64,000 nt of DNA, from positions 186,001 to 250,000 of the forward strand of contig NW_002476266.1 in NCBI RefSeq assembly GCF_000189635.1. Direction: 5' to 3'. Below, piece by piece: positions 36,088 to 48,849 of this stretch (its first letter is position 1; every line of letters starts with the position of its first letter). The notes under the pieces are model-generated. The model ran no database searches and had not been told where the DNA came from. It saw only the letters and a program-made list of their open reading frames with translations. Source of the DNA: Tetrahymena thermophila SB210. Lineage: Eukaryota; Ciliophora; Oligohymenophorea; Hymenostomatida; Tetrahymenidae. A program made the position numbers and the translations under genes.

Positions 36088-37293
36088 TCAAACAACAATT
36101 GTGTTAGTTTAAGGTGAGACATTCGATGTAATAGATGAAATGCAAGAATTTTTGCTTTCAATCATAGACTAATTGTCCAATTCTTTTAATAAATCATTAA
36201 TATCGATATTGTTTTCATGGAAATCAATTGTTTCATCTATTTTTTTAATCCTATTTTGCTCGTAATTAATTCTGCACTGTTTATTTAAAGGGTTGTTTTC
36301 AAAGGAAGTGTATTTTAGTGCTCTGTCCTTCATCCTTTACCACTCAAGAGCATTTAGAATATCAACTTACTGTCTCTGCAACTTGTAATCACTAGCACTC
36401 AAATAAGAATCTCCTTCACTATTATTGATTGATTTATTGTTTGAATTGCTTTATTTATTTATAAAATATAATATAAACTATTTTTGCTGTTTGTTACTCT
36501 TAAAAAGGTGGTTAATATTAAAATATTCTATATTAAAATTTAAGTAAGATGAATTTTTGTTAGAAACTAAAAAAATGATGGCTTTTAGGACTATTTTGAA
36601 AATGATGAATTTCATTGTTTTTAAGTAAACATTCTTTGAGATATCAAGAAATCTGAATCAAAATAGAAAATTTGTTTAGGCTAAATGAATGGAATACCTC
36701 AAGTTATAGCTATTGTAAAATTATTCGTCTTCTTCAATTTGCTTCTTTTTCTTTTCGTAATGAGATTTAGTTTGGAAAGCTTATTGCAAATCAAGATTGC
36801 GAAGGAAAGGGAAATCCTACTTATTGTTGGCAAGTGTCATAAAAATTACAAAAAAGACCATTATAGTAGCCAATATGGCTATGTAAATGTCTTTTTAACC
36901 TCCAAGATGGATTGTGAGCTTTGAATAGTAATTCATGTATACAGATTTAAGGATACCTACTTGTTTTTGTACAAGAGCGAAGACTCCCATTTTTTCTTAC
37001 TTATCGACTAATTTTTGTTCTTCTTTTCTTACATTTTTTTACTGAGAGAATATTTCTTATTCCCTTTTTTGATCTTCTATGATACTATTATTGCTTATTT
37101 CATTACTATTCAATTCAATTTGGTTGATATCACTATTTGATACCACAGCTTATTCAGCATTTTTTTATGTTTATTTCTATTTAGTTCTTTACTTGGCACT
37201 TACGCATAAACCTACTTAGCTAATTACAGCCAATAGTAGGCACAGGATCAATATACGACGTGAAATAGATAGTCCACCACCTCGTATTTTCAT
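36088..37293 (-). CDS. Protein with two hydrophobic segments, function unknown
   Basis: Exon 1 is 36698-37293. It codes a basic start, a first hydrophobic segment (RRILILCLLLAVISQVGLC, residues about 13-31; signal anchor), a Gln/Asn/Glu-rich coiled stretch, and a second span (DIYIAILATIMVFFVIFMTL) coded at about 36890-36830, then a polar tail. The intron begins at 36697; two acceptors keep the frame. The long version (intron to 36449, 318 residues) is preferred because the sequence it removes reads like A+T-rich intron; the short version (45-bp intron to 36653) gives 386 residues. The C-terminal part, coded by 36448-36088, is Asn/Asp/Ser-rich and ends TNTIVV. No family recognised. Confidence 0.68.
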
Positions 37294-38121
37294 ATTTTTT
37301 AATCTTCTCTTATTTAATAATGAGAGTTCGATTATTTTCAATTATCTTCTTAATTAAATTGATTTTTAAAACGCTATTCAATCCGTAAAAACAAATTTTG
37401 TTTTTTAAGTAAATTTTGCTAGTCTCACAGATGAAAAACATACAAATTAATATGATTACTAAGTATATTCTATCCTATTACTAACATACATAATTAATAA
37501 CCAAAAACGAATTTCAAACCATGCTATTTTACATATATACTTAATCTATATATCTGTTTTTGTATAATTATCACATGTGACAGATAAACTTGAATATTAA
37601 GTTTTGTAATCCCTCATTATTCAAATTTATTCGTTGACATACTTAAAATAGTATTTCAAGCTTAAAAATAATTAAGTATTAAATTAACTTATTATTTTTA
37701 TGGATGCTAATTATTATTTTTCTTTTTGGATGGATCACCAAAAATAAGCTCAAAAGCTTTTGAATTAAAATATTTAAAGCTTAAATAAAAAATTAAATAA
37801 ATTTCGTTGCCTTTTTAGAATACTTAAAATACAAATCTTGTTTTACAAAATAAACAGAGTAAAAAACAAAAAAATATTTTATTTAAATGTTTTTAATTAA
37901 CAATACTTATACTTATTCAAGTTTTTCTTATTTAATGCAAAACGTTTTTAGCGTTTCATTTGAAATTGTTATAGATTGAATTTATAAATTCAAGTTTGCA
38001 CTTAGAATTATTTCTTGAAGCAAAGATTTAGAGTTTTATTTTAAAAAGTAAATTTTGGGTTTTTTTGTTAAAAATAAAAAATTCTTAATTAGAAAATTAA
38101 TATTTTGCCAGGCTCGCTCAC
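37294..38121. other. Gene-free spacer
   Basis: 5' flank of the two-TM gene and 3' flank of the LRR region. A+T-rich with one 12-bp palindrome caaaagcttttg near 37751. No gene seen. Confidence 0.55.
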
Positions 38122-41100
38122 TCATTTGACTATAGAAAATACACTTTGGTATAAATTGCTTATAAATTTTGAAATATTAATTTCCTCTTCTTTGTTACTA
38201 AATTCTCTATAATAATACAATAAAAATTTTTAAAAATGAGATATCAATCTATCAGAAAAATATTCTTCTTACATGTTATTAATTGTTATATTTTTGTTAT
38301 TCAAGATGAGTTTCTCAACTGCTGACTGGATTTATGCGTTTTTCATTAACTTGCCTTATATTTCTTGACTTTAATTAATATAAAATACATTTATGATGAA
38401 TAATTTAACATAATTTAATTCATTAATTTACTTTAGATTTATTTAAAGTGTATAAAGAGAAATAGTACTTAATGCCCAATTTAAGATTTCAAGCACTCCT
38501 TTTGGACTGATGTCATTTTTTCTATTTAAAATTTTAATTATTAAAGCAACTTTTTTTCAATAAGCGAATTTACTTTAAATTTATGACAAAATTGTTAAGT
38601 TTATTAAAGTTTTGTAAATATTCTATCATAGTTAAAATACAGTCATCACTAACTAATGACTGTTCTAGTTTAACATTCAACTCTTCTATATAGTCTAATT
38701 TTTGAAGTCCTTTCATCAAAATGCTCATGTTTTGTATGCTAAAATCGCACCCGCTATTTTTAAAAGGACATTTTGATTCATTAATCTAACTAACTAACAA
38801 TTAATTTAATTACCTGAAATCTATTTTCAGCACTTTTAATTTCTTGAAATCAATAATAATCTCAGCAAAGCTATTAATTGCATCTGCTATATCTTAATAC
38901 TTCTATAGTTTATCATAGAATGAGAGGTCAAGATACTCTAACTATTTATATTTGGAAATACCAGTGAAGTAGCTCTTAAGGCTTTCTGTTGAGTTGAATT
39001 AAATTTAAGCCTTTAAGCTTCTTAGTTATTCTGGGTAGCAACTAGAAAGGTAATCTGCTTCTTACATATCAATTGCTTATTATCCAAGCTGGATATCAAT
39101 AGATTCCAATTTTTCTAACGCAATTATTTAATTTCCAAAAGTATTACAAAACACAATCGGATCATACGTATTATCCCTATTAATTAATATATATTTGTAT
39201 TTCAGTTAAAAAATAAAAATATTAAATTATTTTTTTACTCAATACTCAATTAAAGAAATTTAAGGTTAGCGTTACATTTTATTTTATCGAAAAATTCATT
39301 TAAATTCTCTACATTCAAATTATTGTTAGAAATATTTAAGTTGAGATTCTCCAAATTTTTTTACTATTTTAAATTATTTTTTAGGTCAATCATTAGATTG
39401 TTTTTCACCCTAGTTCCCCTAATATTAATAATGAATGAATGAATTTATAAATCAATGAATTTTAATATTGAAAATCTACTTCAAATTCAAATGAATCTTT
39501 GTAAAATTCTGATTTTCAAAAACCTACTTAAAAGTCTTTTTAAGCACATTATCCGTTTCGATACAATTTCTTTTATTGAAAAACAAAAAAAGTTTAAAAT
39601 TAGAAAGAAAAAGTAGAAATTATACTCTAGATTTAATTCAACCTGCTGAACGTTTTAAAGGAGAGTTAAGTAACCAACCAAATACACATTTTAATTGATT
39701 TCATGTTGGATGGAATTTCTTATTTTTTTTAAATTAAAATTATTGATGAAGACATATCCTAAAAATAAATAAATTTAAGTTTTTACCCTAAGTTTAAAGC
39801 TATAGATTTAATACTTGTTTGAGAGGGTGTGAAAAGACCAACAGGATTTTTCAGTTATTTTGAAACAAATGCTTCTCTTTAAAATTTTAACAAATAATTT
39901 TATTAAAAATAAAACTTATTAGAATTAATTTTACTTAAGATTAATGTTTAAAATCTCAGCTACATTCAGATAAGTAAAAATAGATTTAACTATCTCAAGG
40001 GCAGAGTTTGTAATTACGTTATCAGATAGGTCTAATTCAAGCTCTTTTAGAAGACTTACTTTTTAAAATACTAATGAGATAATATTTATTCCATCATCAT
40101 TAATATAGTTTTTGCTAATTTTCAATTGTTTAAAAACTTATTAGATTTTATTATATAAAATGTGATAATTTACCTTAAGTTTAGTCTCAGTACTTACACC
40201 TTTCTAATTTTCTCTAAACATGAGCAGAGATTATTCAAAGAACTTTGAGGAAACCAACAATTACTAATTAAAATGTTTCTTAAAAAAGTAAAATTAACTT
40301 TACAACAATTTACTTTAACTACAAGTTTAACTCTTTAATATAAACAAAATTCTAAATTGAACTAAATAATTAATTAAAAGCATTTGAATCATTTAATTTA
40401 TTTCTCCCTAAGTTTAAAGAAAATGTGTGCAGATCTTAGTTTATATTCAGTAGCATTTAAGACAATTCATTCAAAGCTTGGCTCTAAATGCAATTCGACC
40501 TAAATAAAAAGTTATCATTTATTTTATAAACAAAAGAATATTAGAAATTACTCAAAATAGAGGTTAAGAATTGAAATATTCTTCAAGTTTGATATACTTT
40601 AAAATATTTGTACACATCCTTGAGTTTATATATTATTTTTATTGAGATTAATTTCTAAACTATTTAATTTTTTCTTGTTCTTCAAACAGTCAGCCAAGAT
40701 TTGTATCTGTTTTGAATCAATAATGTTTTATCTATTTTAAATAACAAATTTATAATTCAAAATTTAAAATAAAAACTTATTCAAAATTTAGAATAAAAAC
40801 TTATTATCAAAATTTAAAATAAAAATTATTTACTAAAGATCAATCTTCAATTCAAGAAGCTTGTTCTTATTTTAAAGAGCTTAAGCTAAGCAATTCAAAC
40901 CTTTGCCAGTCATATTATTCATTTTAAGATTAAGGACTAAAACTTTTAATTTTTAAGAATCATTTATAAAACCAGAGCAGTATTCTACACCTTCATCGCA
41001 AATTTAATTGTTTCTAAAAAATAAAAAAACATATTTAATGAAAATAAAGACAAATATTTATATTAAAAATAGCATCTTTAAGATGCTGAGTTAATTTTTC

Positions 41101-41782
41101 TAAAAAAAATATTAAATTTAATTAAAATAGTAAAAATTTGTATACCCTATATCCAACTCCAAGTGAACTAGTTATGTATATTACTTCATATGAGTAAATA
41201 AAATATTGCTTCCATCAGCTTAAATACAGTTGTTTTATACCTGCAAATTAAGATGCTGGATTTGTTAGATGTTTTGAAGTTCTTTGCAAAGTATTATAAT
41301 ATGATTCTTTGAAATTTATAAGCCACTTTTATTAGCAATTTATTTTGGTTAATTAATTATGATTAAATTTAATTTTAAAATATCAAATGAAAATTGTACT
41401 TTGATAAAACTTAGAGGAAATATGAGTTAGAATATTTTTCTTTGTTTTGTACTAGCTAAGCTAGGTCTATTTTTTCTTCATCGATCTGTATTTAGGAATT
41501 AGACAAATCTCTAAAAATGTATCCTTCTTTTTCGCTTATTAGATGCTAATCTTTAAAATAGATGTTGAGGGATTAAAAGTCCAACAAAGATTAAGATATG
41601 GTAGAGAAAGATAAGTAGTTAAATTCCTATTGACTAATTAATATAATTTAATTTATTTAAAATATATTTTTTTCAAAATGTGTGTTTGTTACTCAGCTAT
41701 TATTTTAATTGATGTGCTCTATGGAAGGGACTTAAAATGCTTAATCAATAACTTAATCTAGTCTACGTTTTCCATTTTACCA
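38122..41782 (-). CDS. Leucine-rich-repeat region, probably the C-terminal part of the XK-related gene
   Basis: Phase-consistent exons from the 5' side: 41693-41782, 41400-41633, 41146-41325, 40834-41013 (the last two both 180 nt). Further LRR exons lie between about 40735 and 38440, and a final exon ends at TGA 38122-38124 (C-terminus LYQSVFSIVK). Repeats such as LVHLELDIGNNQICDEGVEY, LKVLVLNLKMNNMTGKGLNC and LNSLEINLNKNNIQTQGCVQ follow the ciliate pattern LxxLxLxLxxNxIxxxG. Such repeats form curved protein-binding solenoids. Each exon carries roughly one or two repeats, so the array looks expanded by exon duplication. An internal ATG at 41773-41775 (MENVDQIK) could start a separate gene, but the upstream exon splices into this region in frame and contains no TGA before that ATG. 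Exons below 40800 were not all resolved. Confidence 0.75.
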
Positions 41783-41832
41783 CTAATTTATTTTTTTATA
41801 GGTTAAAATCAGAGAATTATAAGAAAATTTAC

Positions 41833-44452
41833 CTCCATGTAAGTGCTACTAGTTTTAGCTTACTTTTTTGTATGAATGACTTTAGAGATAAAAGTTTCAG
41901 GGAATGTTTGTCAACTTGGATGGTGTGGTTAGCTAAATCCTCTTCAAAAGTGAATAATTTTTGCTTGTAAGATTGGCCTGCCTAGCCTACTCCCTTGATA
42001 AAATCTATTTCTCCGCTTTTAACTTTATTCCAAATATAAACTCTTTGCTTTTACTTTTAGTCTTTGCCTCTAGGAATAATGATAAATCTTAAAAGTTTTT
42101 CATTACGATCAATTGCATCTTTGAATTAGATGGTATGCTTATTAATTGGCTTAAGCTTTTCATATTAAAATACATACAAATCACTGTTTAGAGGAAATGG
42201 TATTGATTTAGCTATAGCTTCTTTCATATTAGATGTTAATATATTCTTGTTATATATAATCTGCATAAAAAGTGTTTTTCTCTAGTTAACTGGACATTAT
42301 TATATTGATTGTTTTATGTCTGATGAGATTATATTGACAAAATTAATTTGATCAAACTCAATAGATTCATCGATTTCAATATCATATTTTTATTTTTTCT
42401 CCTCTTCATTTTGATGCTGAGTTAGCTTTAATTCCATGTTAATTTTACCCTTTTTTACGAATAAATTCAAGTAGATATCACTTTTGTGAATAATCTCTGA
42501 GCATACTAAGAGAGGCTTGAAGTTGCACTTTTGCAGTTTATATTTTATGTACATTCCTGACTTAATATCGATTTCAAAGTCATAGCGTTTATCGTCTTCA
42601 AAATCATCATCTTCAAATTAAATTTCCTCTATTCCACTAAGATTTTCTTACATTTTCCAAATCGAATGAGGACTACCATTTTAATTATTAGGACTAGCTC
42701 CAACAAATGGACTCTAGGTGTCATTTCTCCTACTGCTTTGAAACCACAAGCTTTCTTCATTTCTTAGGGTGTGATGTATATCTCCATCGCCTTTTACATT
42801 TAAGCTGTTTTAAGATGCTTAAATAAACTAAGTAGTCTTCAACAAATCTTATCCATAAACAGATTTTCTTTATGGAATGTTCAAGTTAGGGCCAAGAGAT
42901 GATGGCATTGAGTTTTTTCTAACCTAAATAAGAGGAGCTACTATGTTGTTAGAAGCTTCCTAAAGGCTAACTACCGCTTAATCTTTTTGATTTTAAATGT
43001 ATTCTTATTAATTAATAGAAAAAAGCAAATCTACTCCATCTTAAATTTTTGAATGAGAAGCTATCGATCTTTGTTTATTTTTAGAATGAATTAATGAATT
43101 AATTTATTTATATTGAATGAATAAAATATTTTTGGAAAGGAAAAAAAAACAAAACAATAAAATCGAAGTAAAATTAAACAATTTTTAAGAAAAAAATAAC
43201 AATAAAATAATTATTTATTTATTAATTAATTTTACGGAATCCTGATTTCTAATTTTTATTCATCAAATTCTTTTTCTCTATTTAAGTCTTCTCTTTCAAT
43301 TTTACGACTAAAATTATTTTATTTAAATAATTATTAATTCTATTAATTGAAATACAAATTTATGAATTACCTAATACTGAGTTTTCTCTTTTTTTTCTCT
43401 ATCTCTCGATAATTTCTTCCATCAATGTACTCAATATCATATTCGAAGTCACATTTAATGTATAGTACTTCTAAATTCTTAAGCTATGGAATTACTTTTT
43501 GTAATTATTTAAATGAGTTGATGCATTTTTTATCTAAAATAAATCTAAAATCTAAAGTAAGTCTTCTTAGTTTGTGCATCTATAAGAAGCTCAGTCCTAT
43601 TTAAATAACATCTTTTGCTAAGGGGTACTCATGCTTTTAAAAATAAATAAACAAATCTTCTACTATATGAAGATTTCTAACCTTTTACAAATTTTTAGAT
43701 AACTAAAGGGTATCAACTACTAGCTATTTGTTAATAGCAAACTTTTTATCCTTATCGTAATATTATGAAAGATAAGTGATCTACCTAAAAAATCTATCAA
43801 TTATGACATATATAATTCCTATGGTCCTCACAATTGAAATAGAACTAAGTAATATGCTTATTATATTAAACCAATCCCACTCATCATTCATATTATTATT
43901 TATCAGCTAGATTATTAGCTAAGGAGCGCTCTCTAGGAAAGCTTAAACCAAGAAACAAATGTTTTATTCAAAAATTTGATTATCATCATAGAAAAAAGTG
44001 TCAACAAATGAAGGCTGCAAATTCATCCAAAGTCTCAGCTTCTATTCTTGCAGTTTAGACTCTTTCAAATAATTATTCTTCATAATTTCTTTGTTAAAAA
44101 TAATTTGGAATTTAGTATATAAAATATAAGGAAGAATAAATCCTAAGATGTTAAGTTGGTTCAGAGCCATAGACCAAAGGCTACACTTGATACTTTAAAG
44201 TAAGTTCATTTTCATAGAAGATTTTCTTTTGGTTAAGAAGGTCAAAGTTAAAAGAGATTAAGCAATAGGCGAAATGATTAAAAATGCTAGCTGCACATTT
44301 TTAATAAACTAGCTTTCAAAATGTCTTGTGCGATAATATACTATATCTGTTATAATATCGAGCAACCCCTGCATCATAAAAAAGAAAGCTATAGTGATGT
44401 GTAAAAATTCCCTTAAGCTCCTTCCTGCTACCTAAATCTTTAGCCAATTCAT
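41833..44452 (-). CDS. XK-related (XKR)-like membrane protein, N-terminal part of a probable XKR-LRR gene
   Basis: Exons 43371-44452, 43236-43307 and 41833-43068 (introns 63 and 167 bp) join in phase. The first about 250 residues have several membrane spans: GLLDIITDIVYYRTRHF resembles the XK-family LLDxxTDxxxxxxY segment, and FLESAPQLIIQLI matches the XK hallmark ESxPQLxLQL. XK-related proteins include plasma-membrane phospholipid scramblases (XKR8). The chain continues with LRR-like sequence (MHKLRRLTLDFRF, LKNLEVLYIKCDF), a Lys/Arg-rich linker, a Gln/Ser-rich region with DFEDDKRYDFEID, and a mixed domain ending KLVALTWR. The last donor (41831-41832) joins the LRR region through a 49-bp intron in phase, so both features are probably one gene of more than 1,500 residues. 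Confidence 0.7.
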
Positions 44453-46593
44453 AATGAATAAAAAGTATTAACTAACTAACAAGGCTATTATTATATTATC
44501 TATTGTTACTGAGTATTTAATCTATTTAAAATTTTAAGCAAAAATTGTTAATATGTTTTACACTAACAAGCTATTTGATTCGAGCTCTTTTTTTCACTTT
44601 AAATTATCATAAATAATAATAATATCAAATTAGTTCTAACAAAGATATCAATATTGATATTTTATTCTTTTTCAATAATTAAAATTCAAACTTAGATTTT
44701 GAATCGATTTCTTTTGAAATAGTCGAATTGAAATAAAAATTCTACTAATCTACTTGCTTGCTTGAATGAATATATAAACAAATCAATGTATGTGTAACAT
44801 TTCTCGAATTGCCAAAAATGTATTTTTTAAATTAGTAAATATTTTGACACAAAAATTCAACTTCACGCATTATATTATTTACTACTAATTATAAAATTAC
44901 TTTTTACAATGTATAAATCTATTTTTTTGAAGTGAATCACCTCTCTACATATAAACAGATTTTGATTAATCAATTTTACGTTTTAAATTTTATAAAAATT
45001 TTAAAATTAATTTTTTAAAACATTTTTTATCTGATGAATCTGCTTTAATTTAAGCACAATGATTTGATTATCTATTTTATTTTTAAATATTCTTATGAAA
45101 TTTAATATAGAAAAAATGTAAAAAGTTAGTAATTCATTTTCTATTTGAACATAACTTCTAATTTTGTTAAAATTACAATAATAAAAGAAATTATAAAAAA
45201 AAATAGCATCAGCTATGTAAATTTTATTTTTCATTTAATTTTAATTTGTAGGCACTTTATTTTAAATATTCACATATTTAATCTTTTAAATTATATCAAG
45301 CAGTTACTAAATTAAATTTACTCATAAAAACTAAATTAAATATAAAAAATCAATTAGTAATATTTCTTTAAAATTAATAAGGATTGTAGAATTTTATATG
45401 TCTAACAACTTTTAATATTATGATTAATTAACTAAAAATTAAAAAGTAATGTTGTTTTTTATTAAATAAATTACATAAATTAAAGTTAATTTTCAATCAC
45501 TGTTATTATAAATAATAAATTTTAAAATATATATTACTTTATTATTTATTTATTTATAATTTTCTTTTAAATGCATAAGTTAATTAGGCTATTACTTTAT
45601 AAAATAAATTTTAATAAATTTTATTATTTCCCTTTAATTAATGTATTATAATTACTAAAAATGAAAAATTTAATTTAGAATAAACATCTTAATTGTACAT
45701 TCTTTTAATCAAAAAAATACACAAATATTGTTTAAAACTTTCTACAAACTCTGCTTTAACTAAATCTTTGTTTTCAGAGATAGAAAAATCAAAAAATGAA
45801 TCATCAGATTATCAGATTAAATTATTTTTAATTTTTAAAAATTTCTAATGCAAAGTATGGGGTATTAATTGTTTTATAAAAATTAAAACTCAACTTCCTT
45901 AATTGGTATTCACAATTTTTATTTCAATAATTTTTGAAAAATTTTTTCTTTTCTTTATTTTATTATTTATTTTAATTACAAGACAATAAAATATATTAAT
46001 ATTTCTATAAATACTTTGAAAATTGTTAAAAAATTATAGAAAAATGTAACTGATAATGCAAATTTAATATTGATTTCTTCTTTTTATATTAAAAAATTTT
46101 TTATTAAGAATTAATTAAAATAATTATTAAATTATTTTAGTTGTTGGTCTTTTTGAATAAAAGAAAGTTAAAAATAAAAATTTTATTGAAAACTCAGCAA
46201 TTTAATATATTGATAGAATGTTAGTTATTATCAGATATGATAATTTGTTGGATTTATTGGCTTATATAGCTGCTAATAATTTTTTAGCTGCAACTAAGGA
46301 TTTTTTAAAAAGATAAAATATTTGCTTGTTTTTTGACAATTTTACTATTTTTATAAAGATTTCTTTTTTTTCTGAATTGAACAACTAATAACATTTTATC
46401 AAATTTCTTAAATGAATTTTAATTTTAGCAAATTTTTAGCCTATAAAAAAGTTTGTGGTATTTTTTATCTACTTAGAATTTAAAAAATTTGTTGGTCATT
46501 TGTTAGTATTCATCTCATTTTTCATTTAAATAAATAAAAAAATACAAAATCAATTAATTTATATTTAATAGACAATTTTTATTATCTAAAATA
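44453..46593. other. Gene-free spacer
   Basis: 2.1 kb of A+T-rich DNA containing the 5' flank of the XK-related gene and the 3' flank of the coiled-coil gene. Longer open frames on the reverse strand near 45000-45230 are Ile/Phe/Asn/Lys-rich translations of A+T sequence. Nothing convincing seen. Confidence 0.5.
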
Positions 46594-48141
46594 TCATAAA
46601 ACACATGTTAACTGCTCGACCAAATCTGATCCTCCTATTTCCATAGCTTTATTGATGATATCACCAACTCTTTATTTTTATTTAACTATTTCTTATTCAA
46701 ACTATTATTATTAACTTTTAAGAGTTTAAAGCTACATAGATTTATTTTCTAAATCTAAATCAATTTTGGCCCACTATGCCTAATTTAATTAATTATAAAT
46801 TTGATATAAAAATATATTAAGGCAAATTAAAAAAAATATTTTCAGATAAAACTTAAAAAATTAATTCATTTTGTTAGGTAATTTAAAGCTGTAAAATTTA
46901 AATGTTTGATCTTGAAAAAAATAATTACTTTTTGTATAGAAAAGGTTTGTTCAAGTTGAGAGTACTTTGTTTAAAGATGTTTATAAGCCTTTTCTAATTC
47001 AGTTCCAGATTTTTGGTTTTCTTCTTACTTTTTTTATATTTATTGCATCAACTTGTTGTTTTCTTGTTACTTTTCTTCCAAGACAGCTTTAAATTTATCT
47101 TTTATTTAATCAGCTGCTTCATTTCTTTTGACAATTTCTTGTTTAGCTTAATCTAATATTTATTGCTTCTCACTCTCCAGTGTTTGCTTTAAAATAGTTA
47201 ATTCCTTAATTTTTTTCTAAAATCCTTAGCTGTTTGTTTCTTCTTGCTTCAATTTTTATTTTAGTTATTAATTCTCTGTTTAAAGCAATTTAATCTAATC
47301 TAAATTTTTATTATTGTTTTATTCTTGCTTTTTTATTTGCTCATTTATTTACTCCATTTTCTGTTTATAGCTTATAATCTCTCCTTTCTACTTTTTCAAA
47401 TCTTCTTATAAAAGTTAATTAGATTACTACTTTTGCTGCAGTTATTTCTTGAGATCTTCAAATTCTGCTACCATTTCATCATATTAGTTCTCAATAATCT
47501 TTATCTTTTAATCATAATTTTTTTTTATTTCTAAAACTTCCTATTGACTTTCCTATAGCTATTATAGAAGCTATTATTAAGTATTTGTTTTTGATGCCTA
47601 TTCTAGTTATTTTTTTAATAATTCAAGTTGGATTTAACACTGCTTTTAGTTTTCTAATGCCTAAGCAAGTTATTTTTATTGTTTTTCTGACTCCGATTTC
47701 ATCATGCCTCTTTAATTTAATTGAATAAGCAAAAAATAAATAACCTTATAATATAAATTCTACATTATTTTTGGCTAATCTTAGAGATATAAAATTAAAG
47801 CTGCATTTTTATCAGGACATTTTTCCAAAATATAAATATCTGTTGCATAAAATTATTTAATAAATTTAATATAACTTGATTTAAGAATTACCATTTGATG
47901 GAATCTATGAGATATCTGGAATTTCTACATTTCCTGCATTTTTGCTAACATTATTCACTATTATATTTACCTTAATGTTCAACTAATTTTTACAATAATT
48001 TTTAAATATTTCACATATTTTTGTATATTTAATTTTTAACTTTCGCTGATAAGTTATAGAGTGGAATTTCTTAATCTACTTTAAAAGTATTTGTCTAAAT
48101 ATCTTTTTAAGATTCTACAAAAAAGCTGAATCTATTCTCAT
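46594..48141 (-). CDS. Coiled-coil protein with a small N-terminal domain
   Basis: Exons in coding order: 47892-48141, 47764-47839, 46929-47709, 46594-46779; introns 52, 54 and 149 bp; total 430 residues in consistent phase. The ATG at 48139-48141 is the first Met after an in-frame TGA (48235-48237). Residues about 1-110 form a basic, aromatic region with VNIIVNNVSKNAG and DIYILEKCPDKNAALILYLQ. Residues about 115-360 are an almost unbroken Gln/Lys/Glu/Leu coiled coil without proline, and the chain ends RVGDIINKAMEIGGSDLVEQ then LTCVL. Such proteins are often structural (cytoskeleton, basal body, tethering), but nothing specific can be read. Start at 47705 is a fallback if the two upstream exons are wrong. 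Confidence 0.75.
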
Positions 48142-48849
48142 CTATTTTATTGATACAATAATTCTGTAATTTTTTTAAAAATGTGCTTTTATGAATCCAA
48201 AATACCTATTTCTACTACTATTTTAATTTTGCAATCAAATCCTATCGCTAACCTTAGCTTCTCTATCTACAATATTTTTTTCATAACCATTAATACTCTC
48301 AATAAAGTCAAAAATCAACTTTAAATTAGATAGTATTTGCTAATTTACTTACTTACTTGACCTTTATTTTGTAAAGTTAATTCTTTCCAAAAATAATACT
48401 TTGAAAAATAGTGCAATCAATTTATTGATGCTTGATTAATGTAAAAAGTAAAGTATTTACAATTTACTTAATATTAAAATAAAAATTTATTTCAAATATT
48501 TAAGGAGCAACATACATATAACAAGTATTCGAACAATCATAAAATCATTTATTTCAGTGAGTCCATAATTATAATAATATTTGAGCATGAAAACACAAAT
48601 CTAATTATATCTTAGGTAAAATAGATATAATATAATATGTATATATATACAGTGCTCCTTACTTTATTGTTTTGTCGAAATATAAATAAAAAAAATCAGG
48701 TGAAATGTAGAAGATTTCAATTTGGGTGTTATGGATTTAAGATTATTGATGATTTGCTTTATTTCTAATAAATTCGAAATCAATAATCTATTAAATAGTT
48801 TAATAAAAACGATTATATTCATAAATTAGCAGTAAAGTAAACAAATAGT
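48142..48849. other. Spacer between divergent genes
   Basis: Promoter region for the reverse coiled-coil gene and the forward LamG gene. Includes ctatatatatac-like tracts near 48630-48650. A reverse frame is open for about 30 codons upstream of the TGA at 48235-48237 but has no start. No gene called. Confidence 0.45.

Noticed and set aside
41700-41833. Alternative end of the XK-like gene (acceptor at 41763, ending after about 20 residues)
   Set aside because: Possible, but it leaves the LRR exons without an upstream start except one inside the same DNA; the in-phase join to 41782 is simpler.
48160-48330. Selenocysteine-type readthrough of the TGA at 48235-48237
   Set aside because: The frame upstream has no start and no conserved context, and a good Met start follows at 48141.
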